64,000 nucleotides of DNA from Lates calcarifer (taxonomy: Eukaryota > Chordata > Actinopteri > Centropomidae): the NCBI RefSeq assembly GCF_001640805.2, contig NC_066843.1:8209686-8273685 (forward strand), written 5' to 3'. The notes below the pieces were generated by a model. That model was given only the letters and a program-made list of their open reading frames with translations, had not been told where the DNA came from and did no database searches. Each line of letters starts with the position of its first letter. Within the stretch, counting starts at the first letter, position 1. Both the position numbers and the translations under genes were made by a program. Positions 1 to 10,880 of the stretch are shown here, piece by piece.

Positions 1-764
1 CCTTTTCATTACCCCTTCCGCCCCTTCCAACCCTGCCAAAAAACAGAAAAAAAGCCCCCCACAACCACCCACCTCCTCCTCTCACAGAGAGTCGCAAACA
101 ACATAAGGTAGCGGGCATCAAGCAATATCCTACTCTGGGAAAGTGAGAGCTTGACATTTATGAGACAGCTATGAACCTTGGTGATGGTGAAAGGAATGAG
201 TGTATGCTGTGTGGATGGAGTAGAGTGTGAGAGTGGAAGCCAGCGATAAGAGAGAGGGGGACATCATCTAAGAGCCAAGTGGAAGGCAATTACTCAGGAT
301 GAGAAAAAAGCATGTTAAGAGGTGATGCAGATTCTCCTGACAAAGGAAGAAAAGTCATATAGTTCTGGTCTACATGATCAAGTGTAACTCAAGAAAATGG
401 TTCTGTATTATTGAGAAAAGTAAAAAAAAAATACAGGCAAGTTGTGTTTGAGTCACTCTAGGTCTGACCTGGAGCTCAGGAGAGGGTCAGTCGTTTTCTT
501 CTCTGGAGGGAACCTCACCTGCTTCCTGTACTTCAGATAACAAGAGGTTGCCAAGTAGCAGAGAAGCATTATCACTTTTGAAGATTACACTAGGAAATAT
601 CTACCTGCAGATCTTAAAAAGGAACTGTGTGCACTTTAATCATAGACACTTAAAACTTGCAAGTCAGCTAATTTTTCAACTTTTTCAGTCGCTGCACTCC
701 AGAGAAGCGGGGTCCTTTTGTATGTACACAAAGAAGCCTAGATACATATCGGCGCATCAACACA

Positions 765-800
<36 letters not shown>

Positions 801-1570
801 GTCCACACTCCACAGTGTGTGCATGCTCATGCAACCATACAGCATATTTAGCTAAGTAATAAAGCAGCATTGTTTAAAGAGAGAAAATACAGCAAATGAA
901 TCAATATACAGCCCCCATGCCAGGGCATTTTATGTGGCATCTGTTTTCCATTCCTTTGCTCGGCACAAAGAGCTGGCCGGGTGCCGCGGCACTGTGGCCA
1001 ATCTCTCTCAGCCAGGGTGGAGGTATGCAATCTGCATTGGGCTTCATCTCATTTGAGCTCACAGCAGCCTGGCTGAACATGCCTTTGTCTTTTCCCCGGA
1101 GTTTGGATGTATATCTGTCAGAACGGGTGCACAGCAAAGAGAAAAAAGCAACTGTTGAGCTTTACAGGAGAACTGTAATGCACGCATCTAGTGAGTGGTG
1201 CATTATGGTATCATTTCTCCTATCCTCTTTTGCCAACATTACACTTTCTGTGCTGTTCTGATCCATAGTCCTTCCTCTCCCCTGTTTCTTTGCTTGCCTG
1301 CATCCCTCTCTCCCTCTTTTCATGAGATTATTTGTCTCCTATCTCTCATGTCTCTCTCTCTCCCTCTGTCTCTCCCTCTCTTTTCCTCATTCAAAGCTAT
1401 TGTAGTACCACTGGGATCTCATTAAGCCACTAACTTCAAATAAATAAAACAAACTGCAGAGACAAATGAGGGATCTATATATTATAAAAAACTGGCTTGT
1501 AATGAGTTTTCCTTTTCCCTGTTCTGACACCTTTCTCCCCTCTCTTCCCTCTTTTCCCCGTCTTTGTCTG
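1..1570. other. Non-coding stretch, one CA repeat
   Basis: No supportable gene. Apart from the CA repeat at 766-796, the stretch is ordinary mixed-composition DNA that becomes pyrimidine-rich from about 1,260 to 1,390 (runs of TCTC and CCCTCT). Open frames here of up to about 120 codons overlap one another on both strands and show no domain, so I treat them as chance. Confidence 0.6.
766..796. repeat. (CA)n microsatellite
   Basis: Uninterrupted CA dinucleotide run of about 31 bp, preceded by a short imperfect ACACAGA lead-in. It is likely length-polymorphic. Confidence 0.95.
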
Positions 1571-1577
1571 CCTCTGT

Positions 1578-1641
1578 CAATTCAATTAATTTCAAACAGG
1601 CTTTATTGGCATGACTGAGGCATTTTGATGGTGCCAAAGCT
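1578..1641 (-). mobile_element. 3' tail of a fish non-LTR retroelement
   Basis: Read on the minus strand, the segment gives GCTTTGGCACC ... CATGCCAATAAAGCC followed by a degenerate (ATTGA)n-type tail. From memory, TTTATTGGCATG next to TTCAATTCAA and a nearby TGCCAAAGC is a very common 3' end of a LINE-like element in teleost genomes. Only the extreme 3' end is present, as expected for a severely 5'-truncated copy. I cannot name the family with certainty. Confidence 0.6.
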
Positions 1642-1649
1642 TTACAAAG

Positions 1650-2727
1650 AAGAGGGAAAAAAAACATGCTGCATTATATCTGCCTCTCCGTGTCTTCCTC
1701 GCTTCCCAGCCTCAGCGTTTCCCCACTCTCTCCCTGCCAGCGTGCAATCACTGCAGCCAGAAGAACACGCAAACTATCTCCTTCCCCCCTTGCCCATCTT
1801 CCCCAGCCCCTCCTGTGTTTGGATATTTTTCTTCTATTGCCCATCTGTAAGCCCTGAAACAGAGATATTCTATTTGTCTTTCCCATTAGAGATGAAAAGA
1901 TGCCAATATGGATGGATTGGAGGCTATTGTGTCTACATCTTTCTCCCCTCCATCCTCTTTCCCCTTGTTTCCTCCTCTTGGCCTCTCTTTCTTCTTTCTC
2001 TGTTTGTCCAGTGCGTGTGTGAGTGTGTGCACAGTAGCAGGTTTTTTACTATCTTCTTTGGGATTCAGTCCCAGCTCATCATTTGTGGCTGGATTCTTTG
2101 TCCTGAGGCGATGAGAGAGCTGAGGCTCATCCAGTGGTTCCTCTCAAACACATGTAGAGGCTGGAACAGGGAGGCTTGACCTGCTGTTGCAAGAGGTCGG
2201 CTTTGTTACACACAGATGAACTTGAAATGGACTGGGCCAGGGCAGGGGTGTGGAGCATGGAGACAAGATGAGCATCCTGAAAAAATATCTTATTTCAATC
2301 GATCAACCTCAGAGGATGAGTACCACCAAAGACCTGCCTATGAAGTGACTAGTGCCTGGTGCTCCAAGAACTTCCACTGAGATCAAGAAGCTGCTGATGT
2401 CGATTGAGGAAAGGGAGAGGGGGAGAGAGGGAGAGGAAGCAGAGCGATAGGGGGAAAGCAAAAGAGAAAAAATAGAAGGATAAAAGAAATCTTGATTTTG
2501 TCTGAGAGAGTATTGATTTTTTCCTCTGGGTTGGCCATGTGCGCACAGCCTGTTATTAGTTTAGAAACAAAAAAAGTGGAATGTGGAGAGAGTTGGTGTG
2601 TGCATGCATGTGTGCGTGCGTGTGTGTGCTGCCTGGCTGCACAGTTTGCATGTGTTTTTGTTCTGTGTGAGAGTTTGTGTTGCCTGAGTGGCATCACGTG
2701 TGTGTGAGGTGTGTGGGTTTGTGCACT

Positions 2728-2771
<44 letters not shown>

Positions 2772-2860
2772 AGAGGCCTGACTATTGGACTGGTGTATGG
2801 GCCCGCGTGCTTTAGAGCCCCTGGCTGGTTGGAGATGTTGGGATTAGGGGGAGATTAGAG
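1650..2860. other. Non-coding; pyrimidine-rich then GT-rich
   Basis: Positions 1,660-2,000 are strongly pyrimidine-rich on the + strand (CTCCCTGCC, CTTCCCCCC, CTCCTCTT). A compensating purine-rich block (GGGAGAGAGGGAGAGG-like) lies at 2,405-2,480. From 2,595 the strand becomes TG-rich, leading into the long GT repeat. Open frames here are low-complexity by-products. Confidence 0.6.
2731..2769. repeat. (GT)n microsatellite
   Basis: Uninterrupted GT run of about 39 bp, at the end of about 130 bp of imperfect TGTG/TGCG sequence (2,595-2,730). Long alternating purine-pyrimidine runs can adopt Z-DNA. Confidence 0.95.
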
Positions 2861-2869
2861 CGGTGATTA

Positions 2870-2975
2870 CACAATGTCTTCGCTCTAATGATCCCAACTG
2901 TTTGTTCATCTTATCAGCCGCTCTGCACTGGATTCCACAACTGCCGCTGATATGAGATAACACACAGATTACCCC
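2870..2975. promoter_or_regulatory. Candidate conserved non-coding element
   Basis: A single-copy-looking block straight after the GT repeat, free of simple sequence. It contains CTTATCAGCC and GATATGAGATAAC, which are GATA-type words, and a CTCTAATGATCCC word. The function is inferred from composition only. Confidence 0.3.
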
Positions 2976-2979
2976 CATA

Positions 2980-5090
2980 CACCACACCCACCAGTCCCCC
3001 CTCCAACTCCGATCACCCCACCACGCCAGTCAGAAAGAGGAGTGACCCCAGCAGAGTGGGCAAACAAACCCTCAGGGGAAGAGAGAGAGATGGACATGTA
3101 CTGTAGGAAATTCATAGACGGAGAGGGTGACTCACAGGGCTGACCTCTCGAGTCCACAGAAGCATTAGCCAGAGTGCTCATTGTTCACTGAGACAATACA
3201 CTGACCCCCCGGAGAGCCCTCGGTCTGCAGTGCAATGTACCCACACAGCCACAGTATATTACAGAGGGAGCAGTGGGTGGAAGCAGCGATAAGGTGTCCA
3301 GAGTACTCTGGTACACTATGTGGTGTGAGTGTACATTTTCTGGCTGTTGGAGAGAAGTATGAGGTTATTAGTGTGTGTGGTGTGTACATATTTCTCTGTA
3401 AAAGGAAAAGGTTGTAGTTTGTTTCAGTCAGTGTGGCGGCCTATGAAATAAAGGAGAGCATCAGATGTTGGGTGTGTGTTTTTAATAAAGTAAGGATGCG
3501 CAGATTTGTGTGCTTAAGTGTGTTTGCCTAAATATGACTGTGTGCGTGAGAGAATACAGTATATGTGTGTATCAGCATGTGTGTGTGTGCTTCTCTCCAT
3601 GCCTGCATGCCACTCTGATCTCCCCATTACAAGGTCGATTAAGCCACTAATCCCCAAAATACACGCGTCCAACAGCACGACACTGGAAAAAGAAATTTTC
3701 TCCCAAAGAAAAAATGGCTGAATCTTCCCTTCCCTGTTGCTCGGAGCTTAAGCTACACACCAGTGCAACGTGCTACAGAGCATGAGCATGGAAATGTGTT
3801 TTACCTCCATAACCACACAGGCAGGGGATTACCAGGCGCCCTAAACCCTGGAAAAACAGCTACTTTTACACTTCTATGGCCTCAGAAGAAGAAAAAAAAT
3901 TAACACGCAGCCACAATGACACAGCAGAAGAGAATTGTGTACATTAGGCATCACTCATGTGAACTGAGATTCACAGGGTAACTGATTTTCCAGGTAGTTT
4001 GGCATGGATGGCTGTCACACATGGCAGTTGGAGGTAACACAGATGAAAAGATGAAAAAATGCTGAACACAAGTTGATGGAACGAAGATAAAATTCTCCCT
4101 ACTTATCTTCTTCTTCTTCAGCATAGGCTAGTACACATGCCCGATGCCTTTCATATCATCTTGTCCTCATGACTGCATACTGAAAACCGGTAATTACCGT
4201 GGATTTTAACTTATGTATCCCTGTTGTCCTGCCCTGCTCTCTGGATGGGATGTGGAGGAATCTGCATAACCTTTAATTAGAGTGCAGAGGCTCCAGTGGG
4301 GAGATGGACCAGAGCAGAGGACCAGGGGCCCTCAAAGCTGTCCTGATTCCACCACCTACTGCCTAATTTGGCCTGATTCACCTGGAGCTATACTTTAACT
4401 CTCAAGTCCAGAGTGGCCTAACACTCATCCTGCTCCATTCTTCCCCGTCCTTCCCTGTCAGTAAGGTTTGGCTTTACATGGTGCAGCTTAAATGCTACAG
4501 ATGTGTTGGCTTTCTTTAGATGAAGCGTATCACATGGAAAATGATTTGGGTTTATATCATCATTTTGGTTGCTCAGGGAAAGTTAGGTGAGTTTTGTTTG
4601 CAACCTGTGTCCAACTGAACGAACTGAAAGGTGTTAAGCAGGATATGGATCACATTTTGGTCTATTATAGATAGTGCAGCTGATCAGTAAAATATAGCAT
4701 ATTTACTAATCATAATTTGCTTCATGGCAAGTTATAATTGTAATCTTCATGTTGTGTATGCAGATTGTACCATATAATTAATTTTCACAAAGGTGGATAT
4801 TACTTTGAAACAGATATAAATATTGATACCGTTGATATGAAAATGTCCCTGTCAGGTGTTCTGCTCCTGCATGTTTATTATATGTTTCTACCTGTCAAGG
4901 CAAAAGTTGTAAAAGAATTGTAGCAACATTGGAGGATATTGAGCCTAGGGGGGATTTTAGAAAAGAAAAATTAGCTAGTTTAATTGATTAGTTCAACTAA
5001 AGTTTAGGGAGCGGCTGGATTTTCTCTTCCAAGAATAGTGCTCACAGAAAAGCCTTACTGAAAGTTTGTGTTTGAAAACTAACGATCTCA
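2980..5090. other. Non-coding stretch, nothing specific
   Basis: Mixed-composition DNA with scattered TGTGTG words (3,360-3,600) and then AT-rich sequence from about 4,490. I see no gene, RNA or mobile element that I can support. Confidence 0.55.
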
Positions 5091-5327
5091 AAATAACCTG
5101 CTATGTTAACAAGTTATCTGCCTCTACCTCCTTTATGTCTGCTACATACATACCTAACAAACCGTTCACAGAGTCCCTGTGTGCAGTAGTAGTGTCTGTG
5201 TTCCCGTGGCGTCTGCCATAATACTCTGGTCCTATCGCAACTGGTGGTCTTTCTGCTCGCCTGTGGGGTATAGATCGGTTCTGCTCTCTGAGGATCCAGT
5301 TAACATGGCTGACCTCTATCTCTGCAG

Positions 5328-5420
5328 GTTGCATGCTCTCAGAAGTCTCCGTCTGAGAGTCTGTCGCTGGCTGACGTTTATTGCGCCACCAGGACCTGCC
5401 CAGGAGAGCCTCTGTCGTGA
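5328..5420 (+). other. Weak candidate coding exon or conserved element
   Basis: A pyrimidine-flanked acceptor (CCTCTATCTCTGCAG, AG at 5326-5327) precedes 30 open codons ending in TGA at 5418-5420. The C-terminal part reads SLSLADVYCATRTCPGEPLS. The composition differs from the AT-rich surroundings and is close to coding-like. However, a second + frame is open from 5,179 to 5,442, and a minus-strand frame from an ATG at 5,334 runs 77 codons down to 5,101. The reading frame is therefore not decided. I recognise no family. It could be a terminal alternative exon, an old mobile-element fragment or a non-coding conserved element. Confidence 0.22.
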
Positions 5421-5559
5421 CCCCAGTCTAATTGAATTGTAATGAATCAGAATTCTTGTTTCTGGCATCTAATTTAGCTGTATACACAGAGGTTGCTGGA
5501 AACAACTTATTACACTTGAAAGATATTTTGTAATCATTCATATCATAATAATTTTAGAT

Positions 5560-6130
5560 CAGATATTAGATCAGGATAGCAAAACACAGATTTGCCAGTT
5601 TTGTGATAAATTAAATCTAACCATATGGATGGTAATAAAGCTAATTAGCATCTGGCTTACTGAGGTAATTAGTATGAAGCAATGCAAGTGCAGGCAGTTC
5701 ATTTGTCCTGCTTACTTATGGCCTATGAATGCGTAATTAGCCATGTTAAGGGCACAGGTGATGTATTGTAGCTGTACAGGCCAATCATTAATAATGGATA
5801 TGCGTCACCTCTTCTAAAAATCTCATGAACTGCAAAGTGAGAAATTCCACTAGAGGTTTAGACACATTAAAATGAAATTACATATAAATTGTCTAACTCA
5901 TCTCACAAAAACAGACATCAGTATCTTTTTGTTGTTATAATCCCCCTCATGCAACGATTAAAATCTGATGTGACTTTGCTCCATTTTAAATAAAAGGGCT
6001 CCCTGACTCAGGGGCTAATGTTAACAGTATTAATTACAGTAATAATATATTTAAAGTGTTAGGTGTATCCCCATCAGCGCTCGATTTAAGCTAAATACCT
6101 GGTTTATCCTTGATTATCTTCTAATGAGAA
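5560..6130. promoter_or_regulatory. Candidate enhancer/CNE cluster, TAATTAG-rich
   Basis: An AT-rich single-copy-looking block with three TAATTAG words within 100 bp (5642-5648, 5666-5672, 5734-5740), plus TTAATTAC and ATAATTAG near 6,030-6,135. TAATTA is the core of many homeodomain binding sites. There are no microsatellites and no open frame of interest. Enhancer function is inferred. Confidence 0.4.
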
Positions 6131-6139
6131 AATAATTAG

Positions 6140-7000
6140 TGTTTTTCAAAAACGCAACACAAGAGCACAGGGTCCCTCAATTATAATCTCCCAGTCACTT
6201 CTGACAACCGCAGAGAACAGCCTCATGACACATATCTCCACCATCACCCAACCCAAAAAGAAAGAAAACAAACAAAAAAAAAAACCTCACTGCACAACAC
6301 TACACATGGTTGCAAAAAAATAAATAAATAAATTAGGCTCCAAGGAGAAGCATTATAATGGCACCCAGTGTGACAGACTGAGCACATTGTTTCTGTTCAG
6401 GTAGAATTTATTCAAATACTTTTCTGCATTTTCTTCTCTGTGCTCTCTCAGGAAACCTCCAGAGTCTAGGTGTCGCCTGTGGGTGTATGAGCATGTGTAT
6501 GATTTTGTGTTTGTTGAAAATAATATTTTCGTGCTGTAATTATATAGTGCACTTTGCAGAATGGTGCTGCTGCTCCAGGTGACCAATCAATGAGTAATGA
6601 GAGATCCAGAGACCTGTAAGAGATTGACTGCAACCCCATGACCCCCTCTTTTCATTCAGATCTTAATCACAGTGGTCCCGCAGGATCCCATGATGCATGC
6701 CTGGAAATGTTTGGGCCTGTTTGACTCAATAGGGGTATGCACTCCCCAGACCTCATCCTTCTTTCCCCTCCTTCCTGTCCGGTTCCTTCTCCCCCTCCAC
6801 GGCCTGATGGAAATGGAAGGGTAGAATTGAAGCCAAGAGCTGGACTGTAGTATACCTGAGGGGGCAAAGTGGTTCTATAAATGGAGAAGCGAAACAGCTC
6901 ATGAATAGCATTTTAACCTGCGGACAAAGTCTACAGGTTAAAATGTCCACTTTCAAATGGTCAGGGTCAAACTAAGAATGGGAGAGAGATTCAATGAAAT
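6140..7000. other. Non-coding stretch
   Basis: Contains short A-rich runs (6,274-6,285 and AAATAAATAAATAAAT at about 6,317-6,332) and a C/T-rich patch at 6,740-6,810. Two overlapping minus-strand frames (6,667-6,956) are low-complexity and lack domains. Confidence 0.55.
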
Positions 7001-7009
7001 ACTTAATGA

Positions 7010-7260
7010 AAACCATTGGTATCTACAGGCAACCTAATTAAGTCAGGGCTAGTGTTTAATTGCGTTTTCAAAGGCTTTTCATTTGATTGGTATATTTTCG
7101 TCTTCTTGAAACAGCATGGGGGTAGACTGTAAATGCTGTTCCATCCTGTGCCATTTCTTATGTATGATTAATATTCAGCGCTGGTTCTCCTCTGCTTTTA
7201 ATCATTCTATGAATGCTTGGCCCTGGCACACCCACACATAGAAAACCTCAACGGTCCAGT
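7010..7260. promoter_or_regulatory. Candidate conserved non-coding element
   Basis: AT-rich unique block with CCTAATTAAG, TTTAATTGCG, TGATTAATATTC and CTTTTAATC words and no simple repeats. It resembles developmental enhancer sequence by composition only. Confidence 0.33.
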
Positions 7261-7730
7261 CAAGTCATTGTGGGATTTCCATTCGACTATTTAATAACCT
7301 CAATGTAGAAGTGAAACACCACGATAAAGTACATTACTGTCACTGCTGTCAGCGCTGAGGTCCCCAGTTTTGCAACTGATGTGGTTAATTTGGAAAGATG
7401 AAGAAAGCATGTGGGAGGAAATGTGTTGTTGTTAGCCTACATTATGCAATGTAAAATGGTAGGGCCTGTTAATTTTATAATGATAATGTAGAGAACATCT
7501 TCACTGAAACCACAGTAAAAGCAGATATCTGTTGAGTGGTGAGAAATGAAGAGGGAGAGATAAGGCGAAAGGGAGGGAGAGACATTGTAAAAGTTGCTTT
7601 ACGTGCTCAGGAAAAATTAAAAGACATGAAATATTCAATAGTTAAGGGCCGCAGGCAGTTTTTAATACACAGAATTAGACACCTGCACCCTTTCCAAAAA
7701 AAAAAAAGGGTGAAAAAGAAGAGCATGACA

Positions 7731-7751
7731 GAGAGAGAGAGAGAGAGAGAG
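7731..7751. repeat. (GA)n microsatellite
   Basis: About 21 bp of uninterrupted GA repeat, just downstream of an A12 run at 7,696-7,707, in a purine-rich neighbourhood that continues to 7,790. Confidence 0.9.
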
Positions 7752-8135
7752 GGATGATGATTGAAAGGTAGAGAGAGAGGGAAGGGATGAATAGAGTGTG
7801 CTGCAGTGAGCCAGTCCCTCAGGAGCACATTAAGTGAACAGTTCTTTAGTGTGTAGGTGTGTAATGTCCCTTTGTAAAACCTGCCCTTGCTTCTATAGCA
7901 ACACGCCTCTGTGGCTCGATGCGCCACCGTGTAAACTCAGCTCGGCGTGCTTAGCGATGGTCACCGTCCTCAAGTGTTACAACACTCCTTCACTTAACTG
8001 AAATAATAACACTCCATTGTGCTTGAGCTACTTTTGTCATTTCAGTCTTATACTACGCAAGAGCTAATTTGTAAGATAAGTTCTCTACTCAGACCCACTC
8101 ACACCTGTGCATTTACCGTGGCAAAAACCCTTACC

Positions 8136-8153
8136 AAAAAAAAAAAAAAAAAA
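8136..8153. repeat. Poly-A run (18)
   Basis: Homopolymer of 18 A preceded by TTACC. No retroelement body or target-site duplication could be recognised around it. Confidence 0.9.
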
Positions 8154-8314
8154 GGGAAAACTGTGCAGTATTATGATAAATCTTTTCCCCTCAGGCAGCA
8201 GTAGGCTGATTTAAAGGTCTGTTAAGTAATCTATGACCTCTATCGACCTCTATTGGCAACCAGCAGGAATTGCAACAACATTAATAGAGCTCATCTCCTC
8301 CCACACAGCCAACG

Positions 8315-8336
8315 CCCCCCCTCCCCACCCCATCCC
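8315..8336 (-). other. C-rich tract, potential G-quadruplex on minus strand
   Basis: C7-T-C4-A-C4-AT-C3, so the minus strand carries four closely spaced G-runs meeting the usual G3+N1-7 pattern. Formation in vivo is not implied. Confidence 0.6.
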
Positions 8337-9138
8337 AGCTGCTCCTGCTCCCTTGATCCACGGTGGTCTGTAACTGAAACAAACAATGAAGTCATATATT
8401 CACAAGTGAGATGAATAAGGTGGCTAATTAGACCAGAGATCCAACAGAAATAGCTTGTAAAAAGGTAATACATCACCATGCAAAGTACAAAACACTGCAA
8501 TAATAATACTGCTGTGTCATTTGCTTTTCTGGCTTGGGCACAGGGCTTTTGTAGCTGAAATGGTAAAACAAATGGTAAAACGGTTGTTTGCTTGTAGCAC
8601 TATCCTCCTGTGTCAAGAGAGTGCATGGACTGAGTATGAGGTTTAAAAGCCAGAGATCATAACACCAAGGGAAATGATCATTGAGTCATATGTATTGATC
8701 AAAAACTCTATATCCCCCTCTGTGGATATATTATCGTCACACGGTGGGAATAAGAATGCACTTATCGCTCTGTGAAAATGTGTCACAATCCGGTGTCTCT
8801 CATGGAAAAAGTTAAGAAACCTCTGCAACATCACACTCAGCTGTGTTGCACCGTGACTGTTTAAACATCAGCTCACTGTGTGGATTTAAAAAAAGAAAGA
8901 AAGAAAAAAAAAAACAACCTTAGAGAGGAGGATGTTTTTTCAGTGGAGCTGTCAAATGATTTTCCTGAGAGTCATCCATTAGACAGCTTGCATGTTTAGC
9001 TGCTGCATGTTCGGTCCCACCGACACATGGTCACTACTACGCCTTGAATGTTGAATATGACAACATTTTAAGAAATGCATTGTCTGTTCATGGCAGATGG
9101 GCCGATTGTGCACACAAATTCTGTCTCTCGGTCTCCTT

Positions 9139-9158
9139 CACACACACACACACACACA
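9139..9158. repeat. (CA)n microsatellite
   Basis: About 20 bp of uninterrupted CA repeat. Confidence 0.9.
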
Positions 9159-9231
9159 TGCACAAACATTCACTGAGTTATATTTGCCTCTGTGCATATT
9201 TGAAATTTCAGAGCTTCAGGCAAGGAGGATT

Positions 9232-9250
9232 GGGGCCTGGGGTGGGGGGG
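9232..9250 (+). other. Potential G-quadruplex motif
   Basis: G4-CCT-G4-T-G7 on the + strand; the last run can be divided to supply the fourth G-tract. A GGAGG just upstream could also take part. Confidence 0.55.
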
Positions 9251-10178
9251 CTGTTTGAGTAGATGTGACTTTGTGCAGGGAAGCTTCTGATAAAGCCACT
9301 GAAATACTTCTTTAGCTTTACATTTACCTCAAAACATGTCATCTGGAGGGGATTCAATTATAAGCATTTGTAGATTGAAAAACTATTACAAGGCTCAATA
9401 TAACACCCACTTTTAAATACCCATATTAGTTGAAAAAGACAAACAAAGTTGGTTGACTCAGTAAACAAGTGTTAGGGAACTCATAAGGACTGTGTCCCAT
9501 TTGGGCACTCAACATCTGTTTTTCTTCCCAAAGTGAAATAATTCTTCCACTAAAAGATTGTCTCTCAAAATTAAGAAACTATCTCCCAAGAATAAACCAA
9601 GTTTACTTTGAATCCGTGCTTCCAGGGAAAATAAACTGGTCTGTGGCATCTGTTACCAGCCCACTTGCCAGGATTGTATCACCAGTGTCCATATGGTCAC
9701 TGCAACCCAGAATCAGCCCCTTCATAACTTAGTCTTCTTAATTGAACGAAATATTTCTGTTTCTCTTACTGTAATTGTAAATAAATTGGTTAAACATTAG
9801 TGGTGAGAGAGATGATGAGACAGGACAAGCGAGAGGCAAAAAAGAAAAGGCTGGTAATGAAGGAAAAGTCTAAAAAGCTGAGAGAGCACTTATTGAGTGA
9901 AGCATGTGTGAAAATTGAGTCTGAAAGCTTTGTCTGTGGCTGGCAGATGTGTTGAAAGGGAGCTTGTTCACCATACTAATAGACTAGTCTGTTTTTTGGG
10001 TGCCATGTCACAGACTGAACATGTAAATATATTAAAAAAAAGATGATATTATACTGTCATAAGGTAGACTTGTTTTCACAGTATGTAGCTCTGCAATGTG
10101 ATGATCAGATGATACGTGCCTCTGTAATAAACACACTGACATACTCATACATGCATTCATAGGTTTGTAAGTGCAGCT

Positions 10179-10277
10179 CACACACACACACACACACACA
10201 CACCAATCGGCCACAACATTAAAATAAGTTACTGGTTTTAATGTTGTTGCCGATCAGTGTATACACACACACACACA
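10179..10277. repeat. CA microsatellite interrupted by a transposon fold-back
   Basis: CA repeat at 10,179-10,203 resumes at about 10,263-10,277. The two halves are separated by the inverted-terminus unit annotated at 10,204-10,260. This nesting suggests that the transposon unit landed inside, or seeded, a TA/CA-rich simple repeat. Confidence 0.85.
10204..10260. mobile_element. Fold-back pair of Tc1-like inverted termini
   Basis: Left arm CAATCGGCCACAACATTAAAA (10,204-10,224) is nearly the reverse complement of the right arm (10,232-10,260), which read in reverse gives ACACTGATCGGCAACAACATT and then AAAACCA. Only about 7 bp separate them. CTGATCGGCCACAACATTAAAACC is, from memory, a common terminal inverted repeat of Tc1/mariner-type elements in fish. 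No transposase sequence remains, so this is a minimal non-autonomous derivative or a deletion relic. The right end abuts TATA, compatible with TA-targeted insertion; the left TA has been lost into the CA repeat. Confidence 0.7.
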
Positions 10278-10278
10278 G

Positions 10279-10609
10279 AAAAAGAATACATCTGTTATCT
10301 TGCCACCTCTTTGGGCAGAACAAAGAGGTCAGATTAATTTTCTTTTCTTTCAGGGTTAAGTGTTTCTCTTTTGATCCTCTTCTGCAGTAGTTCAGTGACA
10401 GCTCAGCCAGCCTAAGAAAGGCATCTCCATTTCCCCCTACTGATATGGACAGTTTTATCTTTATTTTATACGTTAAGGCAGAGTATAGCAGAAAGGAAAA
10501 AAGAGTGAGATGCACTGACACACACACACACATACACGTATTAAGAGTGTGATCAGACACCTTCCTCTCGACAGGTGACAGGTACAATGAAAGGTTTCAG
10601 ATCAGGATA
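10279..10609. other. Non-coding stretch
   Basis: Ordinary mixed DNA with a small CACACA cluster near 10,519-10,538. The minus-strand frame of 122 codons covering this interval is repeat-derived in part and has no domain. Confidence 0.5.
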
Positions 10610-10880
10610 TTCCTCGTATAAAGATTTCTGCGCCTTTCATTATTATTATTAATTGCTCTTGGGGAATTTCAGTGCATGTTGGTTCCCTGTCAATTAAGTG
10701 CACAACAATGGAGACAAGCTCACCTCCATTGGCCCTCTCCTGCAAGCACAACCAGTTTTTTCTCTCTCCCAGTAATCAATTCTCAATGGTAGACTTCAGT
10801 AAGCTCATTAGGCTCTCACTAGGCACCGACTCCATTACGGCTGCATAATTACCACAGTTCTGCCTTCATCCCCCTCCCTG
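10610..10880. promoter_or_regulatory. Candidate conserved non-coding element
   Basis: Unique-looking block with a (TTA)n-like ATTATTATTATTAATTG core, TCAATTAAG, GTAATCAATTC, GCTCATTAGGC and GCATAATTACC. This gives several homeodomain-type words in 270 bp, flanked by simple repeats that it does not share. Assignment is by composition only. Confidence 0.38.

Larger units (their letters stand above)
7270..10170. other. Non-coding stretch with simple repeats
   Basis: Holds a poly-A/GA patch (7,696-7,751), a poly-A run (8,136-8,153), a C-rich G4-type motif (8,315-8,336), a CA repeat (9,139-9,158) and a G-rich G4-type motif (9,232-9,250). The remainder is ordinary AT-rich DNA. No gene supported. 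Confidence 0.55.
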
